Notes under the pieces: generated by a model
The model's database searches: none
What the model was told of the DNA's origin: nothing
What the model saw: the letters and a program-made list of their open reading frames with translations, nothing else
Shown: positions 36,028-44,920 of the stretch, piece by piece
How positions within the stretch are numbered: the stretch's first letter is position 1
Layout: every line of letters begins with the position of its first letter
Source of the DNA: Aeromonas caviae
Lineage (GTDB): Bacteria > Pseudomonadota > Gammaproteobacteria > Enterobacterales > Aeromonadaceae
Assembly (NCBI RefSeq): GCF_000819785.1
Contig: NZ_CDBK01000104.1
Span: forward strand, 1-56,135
Length of the DNA stretch: 56,135 nt
Reading direction: 5' to 3'
Program-made: the position numbers and the translations under genes

Positions 36028-38517
36028 TCAGGCCTTCATGACCTTGACGGCGCACTTCTTGTAATCCGTCTCCTTGGAGAGCGGATCCGTGGCGTCCAGG
36101 GTCAGCTTGTTGACCAGCTGGCTCGCGTCGAAGAAGGGCATGAACACCAGTCCCTTGGGCGGACGGTTGCGGCCCCGGGTCTCGACCCGGGTCTTCACCT
36201 CGCCCCGGCGGGAGGAGACGATCACCTCTTCCCCACGGCGCACGCCACGGGCCTTGGCATCTTCCGGGTGCATGAACAGCACCGCATCCGGGAAGGCGCG
36301 ATAGAGCTCGGGGACCCGACGGGTCATGGTGCCGGTGTGCCAATGCTCCAGCACGCGGCCGGTGGAGAGCCACATGTCGTACTCTTTGTCCGGAGCCTCG
36401 GCGGCGGGTTCATAGGGCAGCGCGAAGATGACCGCCTTGCCGTCGGGCTTGCCGTAGAAGCGCACCCCCTCCCCCGCTTTCACGTAAGGATCGAACCCTT
36501 CGCGATAGCGCCACAGGGTCTCCTTGCCATCCACCACAGGCCAGCGCAGGCCACGGGCCTCGTGATACTGATCGAACGGCGCCAGATCGTGGCCATGGCC
36601 GCGACCGAAGGAGGCGTACTCCTCAAAGAGCCCCTTCTGGACGTAGAAACCAAAGTGCTCGGCCTCGTCGTTCAGGGCCCCCTTGCTCTGCTCTTTCGGG
36701 AACTGGTTCACCTGGCCGTTGGCATAGAGCACGTCGAACAGGGTCTTGCCCTTCACTTCCGGCATCTTGGCAATCAACTCAGCCGGCCACACCTCTTCCA
36801 CGGTGAAGCGCTTGGAGAACTCCATCAGCTGCCACAGGTCGGACTTGGCGCCTTCCGGTGCCTTCACCTGCTGGTGCCAGAACTGGGTGCGACGTTCGGC
36901 GTTGCCGTAGGCCCCCTCTTTCTCCACCCACATGGCGGTGGGCAGGATGAGGTCAGCCGCCTGGGCGGTCACGGTCGGATAAGGGTCGGAGACCACGATG
37001 AAGTTGGCCGAGTTGCGATAACCGGGCAGCGCCTCTTCGTTCATGTTCGGGCCGGCCTGCATGTTGTTGTTGCACATCACCCAGTAGGCGTTGAGCTTGC
37101 CGTCTTTCAGCATGCGGTTTTGCAGCACGGCGTGGTAGCCCACCTGCTCCGGGATGGTGCCTTCCGGCAGCTTCCAGATCTTCTCGGCGATGGCGCGGTG
37201 TTTGGGATCCGTGACCACCATGTCCGCCGGCAGACGGTGGGCGAAGGTACCCACTTCACGGGCGGTACCACAGGCGGAGGGCTGGCCGGTCAGGGAGAAG
37301 GGGCCGGAGCCCGGCTGGGAGATCTTGCCGGTCAGCAGGTGGATGTTGTAGCAGAGGTTGTTGGCCCAGACGCCCCGGGTGTGCTGGTTGAAGCCCATGG
37401 TCCAGTAGGAGACCACCTTCTTATCCGGATCCGCATAGGTCTGGGCCAGCTTCTCGAGCTTGTCCTTGGGCACGCCGGAGAGCTTGGAGACGGACTCCAG
37501 ATCGTAATCTGCCACGAACTTGGCGAAATCGTCGAAGCTCATGGGGGTGGAGTCGCCACTGTCCGGGTTCTTGGCCTTTTGCTGCAGCGGGTTGGTGGGA
37601 CGCAAGCCGTAGCCGATGTCGGTCACCCCTTTGCGGAACTGGGTGTGCTTGTTGACGAACTCCCAGTTCACCTTGTCGTTCTGGATGATGTAGTTGGCGA
37701 TGTAGTTGAGGATCGCCAGATCGGTCTGGGGGGTGAACACCAGTCCGTTGTCCGCCAGCTCGAAGCTGCGGTGCTCGAAGGTGGAGAGCACGTGCACCTG
37801 CACATCCTGGTGGGACAGACGGCGATCGGAGATGCGCGACCAGAGGATGGGGTGCATCTCGGCCATGTTGGAGCCCCACAGCACGAAGGCGTCGGCCTGC
37901 TCGATGTCGTCGTAGCAGCCCATGGGTTCATCCATGCCGAAGGTACGCATGAAGCCCACCACCGCGGAGGCCATGCAGTGACGGGCATTGGGATCCAGGT
38001 TGTTGGAGCGCAGGCCTGCCTTCATCAGCTTGGCGGCGGCATAGCCTTCCCAGACGGTCCACTGGCCGGAGCCGAACATGCCGACGGCGGTCGGGCCCTT
38101 CTCTTTCAGGGTCGCTTTGAACTTCTCGGCCATGATGTCGAAGGCCTGATCCCAGCTGATGGGGGCGAAGTTGCCGTTCTTGTCGAACTTGCCGTTCGTC
38201 ATGCGCAGCATGGGCTGGGTCAGGCGATCCTCCCCGTACATGATCTTGGAGAGGAAGTAGCCCTTGATGCAGTTCAGGCCACGGTTGACCGGTGCATCGG
38301 GATCCCCCTGGGTCGCCACGACGCGGCCAGCCTGGGAGCCCACCAGCACGGAGCAACCTGTCCCGCAGAAGCGGCACGGCGCCTTGTCCCAGGTGATGGC
38401 GGTCTTGTCGGTACTGGTGATCAGATTCGCCGCCAGAGTGGGGGCACTGACACCGGCCACGGCAGCGGCTGCCGCCACCGCATTGGCCTTCATAAAGTCG
38501 CGTCGACTCAGCTTCAT
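36028..38517 (-). CDS. napA: Periplasmic nitrate reductase catalytic subunit NapA
   Basis: NapA reduces nitrate to nitrite in the periplasm using Mo-bisMGD and one 4Fe-4S cluster. The 829-residue precursor (E. coli 828) starts with a Tat signal [14 protein letters not shown]. The cluster ligands are Cys48, Cys51 and Cys55 in CRFCGTGC plus Cys83 in GLNCIKG. The Mo-ligand Cys is in [18 protein letters not shown], near residue 180. Identity with E. coli is obvious throughout. GAGG is 7 nt before the ATG at 38517, which is preferred over an in-frame ATG five codons upstream. It needs every Moco gene in this window. Confidence 0.98.
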   Translation of the reverse strand: MKLSRRDFMKANAVAAAAAVAGVSAPTLAANLITSTDKTAITWDKAPCRFCGTGCSVLVGSQAGRVVATQGDPDAPVNRGLNCIKGYFLSKIMYGEDRLTQPMLRMTNGKFDKNGNFAPISWDQAFDIMAEKFKATLKEKGPTAVGMFGSGQWTVWEGYAAAKLMKAGLRSNNLDPNARHCMASAVVGFMRTFGMDEPMGCYDDIEQADAFVLWGSNMAEMHPILWSRISDRRLSHQDVQVHVLSTFEHRSFELADNGLVFTPQTDLAILNYIANYIIQNDKVNWEFVNKHTQFRKGVTDIGYGLRPTNPLQQKAKNPDSGDSTPMSFDDFAKFVADYDLESVSKLSGVPKDKLEKLAQTYADPDKKVVSYWTMGFNQHTRGVWANNLCYNIHLLTGKISQPGSGPFSLTGQPSACGTAREVGTFAHRLPADMVVTDPKHRAIAEKIWKLPEGTIPEQVGYHAVLQNRMLKDGKLNAYWVMCNNNMQAGPNMNEEALPGYRNSANFIVVSDPYPTVTAQAADLILPTAMWVEKEGAYGNAERRTQFWHQQVKAPEGAKSDLWQLMEFSKRFTVEEVWPAELIAKMPEVKGKTLFDVLYANGQVNQFPKEQSKGALNDEAEHFGFYVQKGLFEEYASFGRGHGHDLAPFDQYHEARGLRWPVVDGKETLWRYREGFDPYVKAGEGVRFYGKPDGKAVIFALPYEPAAEAPDKEYDMWLSTGRVLEHWHTGTMTRRVPELYRAFPDAVLFMHPEDAKARGVRRGEEVIVSSRRGEVKTRVETRGRNRPPKGLVFMPFFDASQLVNKLTLDATDPLSKETDYKKCAVKVMKA

Positions 38518-38706
38518 GACATATCCTCGCATTGCTTAATCACATCAATGACAGCCATTGTGACGAGCCGCGCTGGCTCAGCTCCATGGCGCTTTATTCC
38601 TTTGCTCTGGGCTTTTCGTTCATCGAACGCAGACAACAGACCCGGCATCCCGTGTATTACCCGTGGCGGTCAGCGAACGACTCTTGCGCTTCTGCCACAT
38701 GACGCC
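38518..38706 (-). other. Unusual 189-bp gap inside the nap operon (napD-napA)
   Basis: napD and napA are usually adjacent or overlapping. Here 189 bp separate them. On the minus strand only two tiny ORFs of 26 and 9 codons fit, with no family likeness. A TACCCGT sequence (38659-38665 on the plus strand) resembles a NarP/NarL heptamer. A secondary promoter or regulatory RNA segment is possible but not shown. Confidence 0.4.
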
Positions 38707-39009
38707 TTATTCCCCATCTTCGGCGTCCATTTCATCGAACTGGTGGTAGATCAGGGCCGCAGAGAGCACCCCGGGCAACCCCTGAATGGTGTCGATGGCA
38801 GCCATGATGGGGCGCTGGCTCGGCCCCTCCAGGGTCACCACCAGCTTGCCCTCCTCGCTGACGGCGTGGATCTCGGCCCCGTCCAGGGTCGCAATCCGCT
38901 CTGCCAGGGCGTGGCGCAGATCGGGCTGGGTCAGCACCACCAGGCTGGATACATGGAACTCTTCTCGCGTCATATCACCGTTTTCCAACTTGTTCGTCTC
39001 TTGGGTCAT
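38707..39009 (-). CDS. napD: NapA signal-peptide-binding chaperone NapD
   Basis: NapD binds the Tat signal of NapA and holds it until cofactor is loaded. The 100-residue ferredoxin-fold protein shows FHVSSLVVLT at the start of the fold and GVLSAALIYHQFDEMD at the end, matching NapD. The ATG at 39009 overlaps the napF stop (ATGA) and has GAGG 7 nt before it; ATG at 38973 is an alternative that gives the usual family length. Confidence 0.92.
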   Translation of the reverse strand: MTQETNKLENGDMTREEFHVSSLVVLTQPDLRHALAERIATLDGAEIHAVSEEGKLVVTLEGPSQRPIMAAIDTIQGLPGVLSAALIYHQFDEMDAEDGE

Positions 39010-39515
39010 CGCGAAGCCTCGCCACGAGACAGACCGATGCTGATGCTGCCCACCGGGCAATCCGCCACGCAGGCCCCGCAGCCATTGCACGACTCGGCAT
39101 GGATGCTGGGGGTGGGTACGCGCCCCAGCCGGGGGGAAAAGCGGATGGCCTGCTGCTCGCAGCTGTCCTGACAGCGCTGGCAGAACACCTGGGCAGTGGC
39201 CAGACAGCCCGCCTCGATATGGGCCACATACTCCCAGGGTGTCTGGGTTGTCGGCCTGAACACCGGCGCCTGGCAGGCGCTGACGCACTCGGTGCAGAAG
39301 GTGCACTCGCCGCGGTGAAAATCCACCGTGGGGAAGCCTCCGTCTCCCTTGATCAGGATCTGCTCCGGACAGGCCGCCAGACAGTCGCCGCAGCGGGTGC
39401 AGCCGGCCACGAACTCGTCCCAGGAGACGGACCAGGGCAACTGGATCCCGGCCTTGGGGGCGCTCAGGCGTCCCCGAAACAGGCCTCTGCGTGACAAGTT
39501 GACCCCATCGGTCAT
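39006..39515 (-). CDS. napF: Cytoplasmic ferredoxin-type protein NapF
   Basis: The 169-residue protein has three or four 4Fe-4S motifs: CTRCGDCLAACP, CTFCTECVSACQ, CQRCQDSCEQ and CNGCGACVADCP. It begins MTDGVNLSRRGLFRG, typical of NapF, which interacts with NapA in the cytoplasm during cofactor or cluster loading. GAGGAG lies 5 nt before the ATG at 39515. It is first in the nap operon. Confidence 0.94.
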   Translation of the reverse strand: MTDGVNLSRRGLFRGRLSAPKAGIQLPWSVSWDEFVAGCTRCGDCLAACPEQILIKGDGGFPTVDFHRGECTFCTECVSACQAPVFRPTTQTPWEYVAHIEAGCLATAQVFCQRCQDSCEQQAIRFSPRLGRVPTPSIHAESCNGCGACVADCPVGSISIGLSRGEASR

Positions 39516-39580
39516 ATCGACTCCTCTTTTCGGGGACGGATGCCCCCGCGCGGATCCCGTGACTGGCATTTTCAATACCA

Positions 39581-39586
39581 ATTATA
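39581..39586 (-). promoter_or_regulatory. -10 element of the nap promoter
   Basis: A perfect TATAAT read on the minus strand, 65 bp upstream of napF. The -35 region (39604-39609) has no match, which suits an activator-dependent promoter. Confidence 0.5.
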
Positions 39587-39656
39587 AGCGTGGGTGTATA
39601 TTGCGGCCCTGACAAGTCAGGGGATATACCACCAGGGAGATAAACAGGGGGGATTC

Positions 39657-39670
39657 TTGCGCTGGATCAA
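39657..39670. promoter_or_regulatory. FNR-like site upstream of nap
   Basis: TTGCG-CTGG-ATCAA matches 8 of 10 positions of the FNR consensus TTGAT-N4-ATCAA. It is centred about 90 bp upstream of the start implied by the TATAAT, compatible with class I activation. Confidence 0.5.
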
Positions 39671-39709
39671 ACCCTTGGCGCAATTAGACACAGCAGGGGC
39701 AAGGTAAAT

Positions 39710-39716
39710 TACCCCT
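39710..39716. promoter_or_regulatory. NarP/NarL-type heptamer near nap
   Basis: TACCCCT matches the TACYYMT heptamer exactly. I see only one good copy, so a full 7-2-7 NarP site is not shown. It lies between nap and the end of moaA. Confidence 0.3.
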
Positions 39717-39766
39717 ATGTGAGGATTGATAATTAATCGAAGGTTATTTGAGGTGCACGGCGGCTG

Positions 39767-40762
39767 TCAGCCGCCGATGGAGGCCAGGTGAGGGGTCATG
39801 CCTGCATTGCCTTCATGGAGGCGATGGGTGGCGGCCTTGCCGGTCAGCGCCTGGCGAATACGCCATTGTAGCGCCTCCTGCTGGCTGTCATCGGTGAGCA
39901 GATCCCGCAGTTCCACCCCGTTGTCGCCAAAGAGACACAGGTGCAGCTTGCCCTTGGAGGAGACCCGCAGCCGGTTGCAACCGGCGCAAAAATCCTTGCT
40001 GTAGGGCATGATGAGCCCCACCCCGCCCCTCGAGTCCGAGTGCGTGAACACCTGGGCAGGGCCATCATCCACGCCGCGCAGCTGCTGCACCCAGCCGCTC
40101 TCTTGCAGACGCTGCTTGATGAGTTCACCGCTGGTATGGTGATCGCGAAACAGGGCGTCCATCTCGCCGGTCTGCATCAGTTCGATGAAACGAAGCTCGA
40201 TGGGTTTGTCCCGGATCCAGGCGAGGAATGTCTCGAGCTGATGATCATTGAGCCCCTTGAGCAGCACGGCGTTGATCTTGACCGACCGAAAACCGGCACT
40301 CAGGGCGGCATCTATCCCCGCCATCACCTCCGCCAGCTTGTTCTCGCCGGTGATCTGGTGGAACTGGCGGGGATCCAGGCTGTCGACGCTGACGTTCAGG
40401 GCCGTCAGCCCCGCATCGAACCACTCGCGGGCACGCTCCTTGAGGCGATACCCGTTGGTGGTCATGGCCACCTTCTCGATGCCGGGAGTATTGGCCACCG
40501 TCTCGATGATGGCCGTGAAGTCGCGACGCAGGGAGGGCTCGCCTCCGGTCAGACGCACCTTGCGCGTCCCCATGGCGGCAAACCCGGAGACGACGCGACG
40601 GATCTCCTCCAGGGAGAGGAAGGACTGGCGCCCCTCACCGTCTCCTTTCGGCGGCTGATAGCCGTCCGGCAGACAGTAGGTACAGCGGAAATTGCAGACG
40701 TCGGTGACCGACAGACGCAAATAGTAAAAGCGACGGGAAAAACCATCTTCAAGTGGCAACAT
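39767..40762 (-). CDS. moaA: GTP 3',8-cyclase MoaA
   Basis: MoaA is the radical SAM enzyme that starts Moco synthesis from GTP. The 331-residue protein has the SAM cluster Cys23, Cys27 and Cys30 in CNFRCTYC, the SAM-binding [12 protein letters not shown], and the second cluster in [14 protein letters not shown] with a third Cys in LHLCLFG. It ends LASIGG, the C-terminal GG needed for activity. AAGG lies 5 nt before the ATG at 40762. It stands apart from moaBCDE, separated by the nap operon, and carries its own Moco riboswitch. Confidence 0.97.
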   Translation of the reverse strand: MLPLEDGFSRRFYYLRLSVTDVCNFRCTYCLPDGYQPPKGDGEGRQSFLSLEEIRRVVSGFAAMGTRKVRLTGGEPSLRRDFTAIIETVANTPGIEKVAMTTNGYRLKERAREWFDAGLTALNVSVDSLDPRQFHQITGENKLAEVMAGIDAALSAGFRSVKINAVLLKGLNDHQLETFLAWIRDKPIELRFIELMQTGEMDALFRDHHTSGELIKQRLQESGWVQQLRGVDDGPAQVFTHSDSRGGVGLIMPYSKDFCAGCNRLRVSSKGKLHLCLFGDNGVELRDLLTDDSQQEALQWRIRQALTGKAATHRLHEGNAGMTPHLASIGG

Positions 40763-40767
40763 AAACA

Positions 40768-40885
40768 CCTTTCCAAATACGGGAGGCCAGGGCATTTCTT
40801 TCCTGACCCTTTCAGCTCGAGCATCGGCTGACGGCGATCTCCCCCTATCTCAATGACTTAGGCAAAATCGCTCGGAGTTCATCTA
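40768..40885 (-). ncRNA. Moco RNA motif (molybdenum cofactor riboswitch) in the moaA leader
   Basis: The minus-strand leader ends in AGGAAAGAAATG, CCTGGCCTCCCGTAT and TGGAAAGGTGT before the moaA ATG. This nearly repeats the 3' part of the E. coli moaA Moco element as I remember it, including overlap with the ribosome site. Upstream the paired segments ACTCCGAGC and GCTCGAGCT support the multi-stem structure. It would lower moaA expression when Moco is plentiful. The 5' limit is approximate. Confidence 0.8.
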
Positions 40886-40967
40886 GTTTTTCGATGCTAG
40901 CACAACTTGGAGTACACTCCCATGCTACTTTGTGGGGTCTTTGTGGGTGAAAAGGGAGCCGGTCGGC

Positions 40968-42680
40968 ATGGGAAAATGGTTCAGAGTGCAGTCGGTCAGC
41001 AGCGCCATCGGTCGCTCCATGGTGCTGATCCTGTTCATGGCCAGCCTGATCGCCGTGGTGGCCATGGTCACCCTCTTCTATTCGGTTCCCGATGCCAAGG
41101 CCATCAATCTGTCGGGATCTCTGCGCATGCAGGCCTACCGCATGGCCTATGAAATCGAGAAGGATCAGGTCGTCCTCGGCCGGCTCGCCCAGTTTGAACA
41201 GACCCTTCATGCCCCCGAGCTGCAGGAGACCCAGCGCTGGATCACGCCCGCCTCCCTGCGCCGCACCTATGGTGAAGTCCTGCTGCAATGGCAAGTGATG
41301 CGCGAACACATCGAGAATGCCACCCCCAGCCGTTATACCGACAATACGGAACAGTTCGTCGCCGCCATCGATGACTTCGTCAACCAGATGCAGTACCACG
41401 TGGAGTTCAAGGTTCGCATGCTGGCCCTGGCAGAGGGATTGGGTCTGCTCGCCATCATCACCATCGCCTGGTGCACGGTGCGCTTCACCCGCCAGCAGGT
41501 GGTGGCGCCCCTCAATCAGCTGGTCTATTGCGCACGCCAGATCCAGCGTCAGGAGTTCGATCTCACCCTGCCCCCCCACTGTGAAAACGAGCTGGGAGAG
41601 CTGTCGGGGGCGTTCGCGACCATGGCCGACGAGCTTGGCAAACTCTACCGGGAGCTGGAGAGCAAGGTGGAGGAGAAAACGGCCAAGCTGCAACAGGCCA
41701 ACGACACCCTCTCCTTCCTCTATTCCACCGCCCAGAAACTGCACGCGGCGCCACTCAGCCGCCGCACCCTGCAAAAGCTGCTGGAGCGGGCCGCCGCCCA
41801 CCAGCACATCGAGTACATCCGCCTCACCCGCTTCGAGCACAATGCGATGCCGGTCTACATCACAGGTCGCAAGGGGTGGCCGGGGGATCTGGACGCCGTG
41901 GTGAGCTTCTACCTGCAGATGGATGACGAGGAGTACGGCCGGCTCGACATGATAAGCGACCACCCCATCGACGAGCGGCTGATGAAGAACTTCTCCATGT
42001 TGCTGGCCCAGGTGCTGCACAAGGATCAGACCCTGCTGCAGCACCAGCGCCTGCTGCTGATGGAAGAGCGCGCCGTCATCGCCCGTGAACTGCACGACTC
42101 CCTCGCCCAGGCCCTCTCTTACCTGAAGATCCAGGCCACTCTGCTCAAGCGCTCCTTCGCCAAGGGGGACAGGGCCAAGACCGAGGCAGCCATGGAGCAG
42201 ATCGACGAGGGACTCAGCAATGCTTATACCCAGTTGCGCGAACTGCTCGGCACCTTCCGCCTCAGCATCGGCGATGCCAACCTGGGTGAAGCCATCGCGG
42301 TCATGCTCGAGCAGCTCAAACCCCAGACGCACGCCGACATCAGGCTCCAGTACGGACTGACGGACACCGACCTTGAAGCGGGGCAGCACATCCACATCCT
42401 GCAGCTGATCCGTGAGGCAGTGCTCAATGCCATCAAGCATGCCAGCGCGCGGCACATTGACGTTAGCTGTGAGACCCTGGCTGATGGTAACATCCAGGTT
42501 CAGATTGCAGACGATGGTGTTGGAATAAGGGGCGCAAGCTCGGCGGTGAATCACTACGGTCTCAGCATCATGAATGAACGCGCCAGCAAATTGCGCGGCC
42601 AGTTGACCATCAGTGAACCGCCCTCCGGGGGCACCCGCATACACCTGACCTTTCCCACCAGCCTAACAAGAGACGCCTGA
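40968..42680 (+). CDS. narQ: Nitrate/nitrite sensor histidine kinase NarQ
   Basis: The 570-residue inner-membrane kinase has two transmembrane helices (about 18-38 and 150-172). The periplasmic P-box AINLSGSLRMQAYRMAYEIE binds nitrate; E. coli NarQ has AINIAGSLRMQSYRL. A HAMP domain, a signalling helix and a GAF-like central module follow, then a HisKA_3 box ELHDSLAQALSYLKIQ with the phospho-His near residue 375, and a HATPase with DDGVGI. The central region lacks the Cys cluster of NarX, so NarQ is the better name. GGGAG precedes the ATG by 9 nt. The stop overlaps narP. Confidence 0.93.
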   Translation: MGKWFRVQSVSSAIGRSMVLILFMASLIAVVAMVTLFYSVPDAKAINLSGSLRMQAYRMAYEIEKDQVVLGRLAQFEQTLHAPELQETQRWITPASLRRTYGEVLLQWQVMREHIENATPSRYTDNTEQFVAAIDDFVNQMQYHVEFKVRMLALAEGLGLLAIITIAWCTVRFTRQQVVAPLNQLVYCARQIQRQEFDLTLPPHCENELGELSGAFATMADELGKLYRELESKVEEKTAKLQQANDTLSFLYSTAQKLHAAPLSRRTLQKLLERAAAHQHIEYIRLTRFEHNAMPVYITGRKGWPGDLDAVVSFYLQMDDEEYGRLDMISDHPIDERLMKNFSMLLAQVLHKDQTLLQHQRLLLMEERAVIARELHDSLAQALSYLKIQATLLKRSFAKGDRAKTEAAMEQIDEGLSNAYTQLRELLGTFRLSIGDANLGEAIAVMLEQLKPQTHADIRLQYGLTDTDLEAGQHIHILQLIREAVLNAIKHASARHIDVSCETLADGNIQVQIADDGVGIRGASSAVNHYGLSIMNERASKLRGQLTISEPPSGGTRIHLTFPTSLTRDA

Positions 42681-43318
42681 TGGACGAGATGAAATACAGT
42701 GTTCTGGTCGTGGATGACCACCCCCTGATGCGCAAGGGAATTGTGCAACTGCTGGAGTTGGAAGATAACATCGACGTGGTTGGCGAGGCCTCCAACGGCA
42801 CCGACGCCGTGGCCATGGCCAAAGAGTCCGAACCGGACCTTATCCTGCTCGACCTCAACATGAAGGGGTTGTCAGGTCTCGATACCCTCAAGGCGCTGCG
42901 GGCCGAAGAGGTGACTTCCCGCGTGGTGATCCTGACCGTCTCTGACGCCCGCCAGGATGTGGTTGCCCTGCTCAAGGCAGGCGCGGACGGCTATCTGCTC
43001 AAGGACACCGAGCCTGACATGCTGCTGGCCCAGCTGGCTGACGTGATGACCGGCAAGCAGATCCTGAGCGAGCCGCTACGTCCCTATCTCGAGAACATCT
43101 ACGAGCTGGACCACCTGCAGCAGAAGCTGGAGAGCCTGACCCGACGCGAGATGCAGATCATGCGTGAAATCGCCAAGGGGTTGTCCAACAAGCAGGTCGC
43201 CTCCGTGCTCCATATCTCCGAGGGAACCGTCAAGGTCCACGTCAAGAGCCTGCTGAAAAAGCTCGAGGCCCAAAGCCGCGTCGAAGCAGCCGTCATGTAC
43301 CTGGAACAGCGCAACTGA
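42680..43318 (+). CDS. narP: Nitrate response regulator NarP (NarL/FixJ type)
   Basis: The 212-residue regulator has an N-terminal receiver with acidic pocket VVDDHP and phospho-acceptor Asp58 in LLDLNMKGLSG, and a LuxR-type helix-turn-helix (LTRREMQIMREIAKGLSNKQVA, then ISEGTVKVHVKSLLKKL). NarP and NarL are hard to separate; the pairing with a NarQ-type kinase and the nearby nap operon favours NarP. Its ATG overlaps the narQ stop (TGATG). Confidence 0.93.
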   Translation: MDEMKYSVLVVDDHPLMRKGIVQLLELEDNIDVVGEASNGTDAVAMAKESEPDLILLDLNMKGLSGLDTLKALRAEEVTSRVVILTVSDARQDVVALLKAGADGYLLKDTEPDMLLAQLADVMTGKQILSEPLRPYLENIYELDHLQQKLESLTRREMQIMREIAKGLSNKQVASVLHISEGTVKVHVKSLLKKLEAQSRVEAAVMYLEQRN

Positions 43319-43332
43319 GGTCCCGGCCTCCT

Positions 43333-43380
43333 GCCAGCAAGGGGTCACCATCCGTGCCTCCTTGCTGGCCCCCTCTTCTT
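43333..43380 (+). terminator. Terminator after narQP
   Basis: GCCAGCAAGG (43333-43342) and CCTTGCTGGC (43360-43369) pair across a 17-nt loop, followed by a C/T-rich tail with TTCTTTT. Confidence 0.65.
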
Positions 43381-43464
43381 TTCCCCAAATGGCGCGGAAC
43401 CCGGTGCTCTATTGAGTAGATGGATTATTATTTTCATGACATCGCACGGGAAGGAAACATCGAC

Positions 43465-43890
43465 ATGACCTTTGAGCAGATAGAGCTGGTCCAGAAAGCC
43501 TGGGGCAGGGTGAGCGCCCTGAACAACAGCTATGTCCAGGAGGTGTATGAAGAGCTGTTCAGATTGTCCCCCGAACTCAGGGCCCTCTTTCCCCCACATC
43601 AGGAGCTGCCCGTTGCCAAGGTGTCGGACACCCTGAACACCGTCATCACCAGCCTCTCCCAACTGGATGCACTGGGTTTCATCATTCGCGATCTCGGCAG
43701 GCGTCACCAGCGATTCAACGTTCAACCCCACCAGTTTGCACTGCTCAAACAGGCGCTGACCCAGGTGCTGGCACGGCGTCTCGGCAGTGGCTTTACCCCG
43801 GCACTGGCACAGGCCTGGTCGCAGATGTATGACGAGATAGCCGCCCTGATGCTGGACGGCATGACACAGCACACCGAATTCACCACCTGA
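43465..43890 (+). CDS. Single-domain globin
   Basis: This 141-residue globin begins MTFEQIELVQKAWGRVSAL. LFPPHQELPVAKVSDTL covers the CD/E region, and GRRHQRFNVQPHQFALLKQALTQVL contains the proximal-His region and F-G helices, as in the globin domain of flavohemoglobins and Vitreoscilla hemoglobin. No reductase domain is attached. Likely roles are NO or oxygen binding. Placed after narQP and near nap, it may protect against nitric oxide. AAGGA is 9 nt before the ATG; an in-frame GTG/ATG region further upstream is less likely. Confidence 0.88.
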   Translation: MTFEQIELVQKAWGRVSALNNSYVQEVYEELFRLSPELRALFPPHQELPVAKVSDTLNTVITSLSQLDALGFIIRDLGRRHQRFNVQPHQFALLKQALTQVLARRLGSGFTPALAQAWSQMYDEIAALMLDGMTQHTEFTT

Positions 43891-43953
43891 TCCCCTGGCC
43901 TTTGCCCCCAATCGCTGAATGGGTCTGTAACAGGCATTTTGCATGAATCAAAT

Positions 43954-43966
43954 TTGCAATATGCGA
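43954..43966. promoter_or_regulatory. LuxO-type enhancer-like site upstream of the LON-domain gene
   Basis: TTGCA-ATA-TGCGA matches 9 of 10 fixed positions of TTGCA-W3-TGCAA, the motif I recall for the Vibrio sigma-54 activator LuxO. It lies about 200 bp upstream of the expected start, a normal enhancer distance. Confidence 0.5.
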
Positions 43967-44138
43967 AAATAGACTCATTCTGCACACAGGGTATGTTCGG
44001 CGCCCTTACACCTCACCTGAATCCCTTTCGCACTGCCTTGCCTGCATTCGCGACATCAAATCACAATAGATTGATTTTAAATGGATATTAAAAATAACCA
44101 CGGGAAATGACTCACCCCTTCGCCACGCCACCTCTCTC

Positions 44139-44154
44139 TGGCACGGTCACTGCA
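44139..44154 (+). promoter_or_regulatory. Sigma-54 promoter of the LON-domain gene
   Basis: TGGCACG-N4-CTGCA: the -24 GG and -12 GC are correctly spaced and only one conserved position (T to C in TTGCA) differs from TGGCACG-N4-TTGCW. The start would be near 44165, 28 nt before the coding region. Confidence 0.75.
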
Positions 44155-44192
44155 TTGTCACATTCAGCAATGACTGATTAGGAGGATGGAAC

Positions 44193-44768
44193 ATGAAACT
44201 TCAACAACTGGCACTGTTCCCCTTGCCGTCCCACATTCTGCCCGGCGGCAAGCTCCCCCTTCGCCTGTTCGAGCCGCGCCACCTGCAGATGCTCAAGGAG
44301 TCCTTCCTCGAGGATCGGGGTTTTGGCATCGTGATGGAAGAGACTACCAGCACGGGTACCTGCGGACGGATTCTCCCGGTCGGAACCCGCGTCAAGGTGA
44401 CTGATTTTTATACCCTCAACGACGGTTTGCTCGGGGTCACCGTGCTCGGCCTTGAACGCTTCTGCATCCACGAGATGGAAACGGATAGCGCAGGCCTCAG
44501 GCACGCCCAGGTCGAGCCGTTGCCCAACTGGCCGAGTGCGGATTCTGATGTCAGCGACAACCAGCTGGTCAGCCGATTGAGAGAAGTCTTTGCACAATAT
44601 CCGGAACTGGATGAGCTCTATCCGGACAAGCAGTTCGACGATGCAGCCTGGCTCTGCCAACGCTGGCTCGAGATCCTGCCCATGCCGATCTATGAAAAAC
44701 AGATGTTGATTGCCAAACAAAACAGTGAAGCGGCGCGCCAGTTCTTGCGCCGACTGATCGCACAGTGA
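44193..44768 (+). CDS. LON N-terminal (substrate-binding) domain protein
   Basis: The 191-residue protein consists of the Lon N-terminal domain alone: QLALFPLPSHILPGGKLPLRLFEPRHLQML at the start, GFGIVM, GTRVKVTDFYTLNDGLLGVTVLGLERF in the PUA-like beta barrel, and a helical end. No ATPase or protease domain is attached. Related YcaD/PA-type proteins have no established role. AGGAGG lies 7 nt before the ATG. Its upstream DNA has a sigma-54 promoter and a LuxO-like site, unusual for this family in my knowledge. Confidence 0.9.
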   Translation: MKLQQLALFPLPSHILPGGKLPLRLFEPRHLQMLKESFLEDRGFGIVMEETTSTGTCGRILPVGTRVKVTDFYTLNDGLLGVTVLGLERFCIHEMETDSAGLRHAQVEPLPNWPSADSDVSDNQLVSRLREVFAQYPELDELYPDKQFDDAAWLCQRWLEILPMPIYEKQMLIAKQNSEAARQFLRRLIAQ

Positions 44769-44793
44769 GTCAAAGAGTGAGTCAACGGTTGGT

Positions 44794-44806
44794 TTGCAAA
44801 ACGCGA
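44794..44806. promoter_or_regulatory. Second LuxO-type site, distal to the candidate sRNA
   Basis: TTGCA-AAA-CGCGA matches 8 of 10 fixed positions. It begins 26 bp past the LON-domain stop, about 150 bp upstream of the predicted sRNA start. Confidence 0.4.
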
Positions 44807-44844
44807 ATTCTCGGCACTGCATTCTTATAATGAAAAAATGAGAA

Positions 44845-44857
44845 TTGCATTTTGCAA
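44845..44857. promoter_or_regulatory. Perfect TTGCA-W3-TGCAA site upstream of the candidate sRNA
   Basis: TTGCA-TTT-TGCAA is an exact match to the LuxO motif recalled from Vibrio qrr promoters. It lies about 90-100 bp upstream of the sigma-54 start, as expected for an enhancer-binding protein. Confidence 0.65.
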
Positions 44858-44920
44858 TCACGGTAGCGATAAATAACACACAACTCAGCTACAGGCCGCA
44901 AATAACAGGTTTTGAAAAGT

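Larger units (their letters stand above)
43891..44192 (+). other. AT-rich intergenic region with sigma-54 promoter and upstream motifs
   Basis: The 302-bp gap upstream of the LON-domain gene contains the TTGCA-N3-TGCGA element (43954-43966), a poorer copy at 43939-43951, and the sigma-54 promoter match at 44139-44154. It is AT-rich between 44055 and 44100. No gene is seen. Confidence 0.6.

Noticed and set aside
35971..39171. 1066-codon plus-strand ORF
   Set aside because: It is the exact complement of napA and napD; the His/Gly/Val-rich translation has no domain.
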